From JBOHHR01 sp050740975 (GTDB lineage: Bacteria; Pseudomonadota; Gammaproteobacteria; JBOHHR01), in contig JBOIEE010000168.1 of NCBI GenBank assembly GCA_050740975.1, positions 1-7,091 of the forward strand: 7,091 bases of DNA, read 5' to 3'. Made by a program: the position numbers and the translations under genes. Of the stretch, positions 5,891 through 7,091 are shown one piece after another. Every line of letters starts with the position of its first letter. Within the stretch, counting starts at the first letter, position 1. The notes under the pieces were generated by a model, which saw nothing but the letters and a program-made list of their open reading frames with translations, had not been told where the DNA came from and made no database searches.

Positions 5891-6901
5891 CTACGAACCC
5901 CCATCGGGTGTCAAAAGCTGGACGTGCGGCCGCAGCCAAGCGTCTAGCTGTGCCCTCACGCCAAACATCTGTTCAGCGTTTGCTTTAACGCGCACGACGT
6001 CGGGTGGTAGTGCGGGCAGGTTCACTTCCTGGCTACCCTGAAGCACCGCGATCCGGCGGCGGCTAAGCACGGAAAGCGCGCGATCCAACACAGGGTGGAT
6101 GGGATCGCGCTCGTCATCTAGGTAAAACAACACGACCAGGCAATGCCCCAGCACATACCGCAAGCCTTCGCTGCCGTTGTTTTCGCTCATCGGCACGGTC
6201 CGAGAGCGACTGAACAACGGTTGTTCTTGCTTCCCGGACAGAACCAGCACTTGTGTGGGACCGTAGTTGCGTTCGAGATGGCGGCCGAGTGCCTTTAGAA
6301 AGCGGTTTTCTTCGCTGCACAGCAACACAATCGGCTGGGTTTTTAAGCGGGTCACGATCGCGACATAGACCAGGAGCATCAGTACTGCAGCCGGGTAGAA
6401 AACATAGTATCGGGGTAGAAACACGCTGATTGCGGTCACCACCAACAGCAGCTCGGAAAAGCGCCGCGCATATCGGTAAACTACGCGCAATTCGGATAAG
6501 GCGGGATCTGCCGCAAAGCGGGGAACCCATATGCAAGCGAGCGTAAACAGCAGCGGGTAGTATTGGTATACGGGTTTGTCCAGGGCATAAGCCCTCTGCC
6601 AATATTCTAGCCAAACGAGCAGCGTGCCGGTCAAAAAAATGTCGAGCTTATGGCGATACTCTAAGATAGGGAAGAAATGCACCGCGGCGCCGATGAGCAT
6701 CGCCGCCAGCCCAAGGCTTAAGCTTAGCTGGGCGTCAAGCCGCGCAAGATCAGAAGGCTTAAACCAAACGCAAAACGCGATAAGGGCGGAAGTGACGCCG
6801 AACAGAGCCAAAGCAACTCGTGCCGGCTTCGGCACAAGCTGAACGGGGGGCAGAGCCGTTCGGCCCTGAGATAACAGCCACGCGATAAACTTTCTCGTCA
6901 T
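5891..6901 (-). CDS. uncharacterised multi-pass membrane protein with a soluble C-terminal alpha/beta domain
   Basis: I do not recognise this 336-residue protein. Hydrophobic stretches likely to cross the membrane are at about 29-47, 60-80, 87-100 (weaker), 113-127, 149-163 and 166-184. Positively charged segments, such as RRF at 146-148 and TRLK at 184-187, suggest a cytoplasmic C-terminus. Residues 189-336 are soluble and alternate strand-like and helix-like pieces: PIVLLCSEENRFLKALGRHL (190-209), TQVLVLSG (216-223), HCLVVLFYLDDE (253-264), ALSVLSRRRIAVLQG (275-289) and LPPDVVRV (298-305). This order resembles a Rossmann-like or TIR-like fold, but that is an inference from pattern only, and no catalytic motif is certain. 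The ATG has no good ribosome site, but an in-frame stop upstream leaves no earlier start. It follows dksA after 73 bases and precedes the TPR gene on the same strand. Confidence 0.8.
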   Translation of the reverse strand: MTRKFIAWLLSQGRTALPPVQLVPKPARVALALFGVTSALIAFCVWFKPSDLARLDAQLSLSLGLAAMLIGAAVHFFPILEYRHKLDIFLTGTLLVWLEYWQRAYALDKPVYQYYPLLFTLACIWVPRFAADPALSELRVVYRYARRFSELLLVVTAISVFLPRYYVFYPAAVLMLLVYVAIVTRLKTQPIVLLCSEENRFLKALGRHLERNYGPTQVLVLSGKQEQPLFSRSRTVPMSENNGSEGLRYVLGHCLVVLFYLDDERDPIHPVLDRALSVLSRRRIAVLQGSQEVNLPALPPDVVRVKANAEQMFGVRAQLDAWLRPHVQLLTPDGGS

Positions 6902-6974
6902 GCTGACGAAGAACTCGATTACGGAAGTTTGCCCGTTACGCGGAGGTCATGGCATCGGGTGGCTAGCTCAAAGC

Positions 6975-7091
6975 CTAGACCATCTGCTTTTCTCTGATCT
7001 CATCCAAGGTCTTACAATCGATGCAGAGCGTTGCGGTGGGCCTGGCTTCCAAGCGTTGAATTCCGATCTCAACCCCACAGGCTTCGCAATA
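6975..7091 (-). CDS. dksA: RNA polymerase-binding transcription factor DksA, C-terminal end only
   Basis: Only the last 38 residues and a TAG stop lie in the window; the rest is beyond the right edge. The stretch starts YCEACGVEIG, continues with RLEARPTATLCIDCKTL and ends with IREKQMV. It carries the C4 zinc finger (CxxC then CxxC) and the C-terminal helix of classical DksA. From memory it is nearly the same as the Escherichia coli sequence, which supports a gammaproteobacterial source. DksA binds in the secondary channel of RNA polymerase and, with ppGpp, represses stable-RNA promoters and activates amino-acid biosynthesis promoters. All four cysteines are present, so this is the zinc-binding, not the zinc-independent, form. 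In E. coli dksA is followed by gluQ; here the next gene is an unrelated membrane protein. Confidence 0.95.
   Translation of the reverse strand, partial: YCEACGVEIGIQRLEARPTATLCIDCKTLDEIREKQMV

Noticed and set aside
5766..5939. 58-codon N-terminal extension of the TPR protein, with a VAVAGLFGLGV stretch suggesting a signal anchor
   Set aside because: It overlaps the end of the membrane protein gene, lacks repeat character, and the ribosome site points to the ATG at 5765.
6961..6975. GGCT/AGCC hairpin right after dksA as a terminator
   Set aside because: The stem is only 4 bp with a 7-base loop and no T run, too weak to call.

Overview
The window looks like chromosomal DNA of a gammaproteobacterium of moderately high GC. 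The best taxonomic clue is the very end of dksA at the right edge, whose zinc-finger tail reads almost like the enterobacterial protein. The other genes are compact, bacterial-type and free of mobile elements. I saw no tRNA, rRNA, CRISPR array or insertion sequence.

Left block, minus strand (1-2222): an M20-family dinuclear-zinc dipeptidase is followed 17 bases later by an NAD(P)-dependent 3-hydroxyisobutyrate/2-hydroxy-3-oxopropionate-type dehydrogenase, which runs off the left edge. They are very probably co-transcribed. Bases 2223-2549 form a divergent intergenic region with a few palindromic elements.

Middle block, plus strand (2550-4791): gmd and fcl form a complete two-step route from GDP-D-mannose to GDP-L-fucose, the sugar donor for fucosylated lipopolysaccharide, capsule or exopolysaccharide. 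No glycosyltransferase or polymer-export gene is beside them, so the pair stands alone here. The last dozen residues of Fcl and the following ~115 bases look unlike the rest of the gene.

Right block, minus strand (4908-7091), in transcription order: the end of dksA; an unrecognised protein with about five or six membrane segments and a soluble C-terminal alpha/beta-looking domain; and a TPR-type repeat protein. A 125-base gap before the TPR gene holds two adjacent palindromes. The membrane protein/TPR pair is the least explained part of the window and the best candidate for something undescribed. Any joint function is inference from adjacency only.
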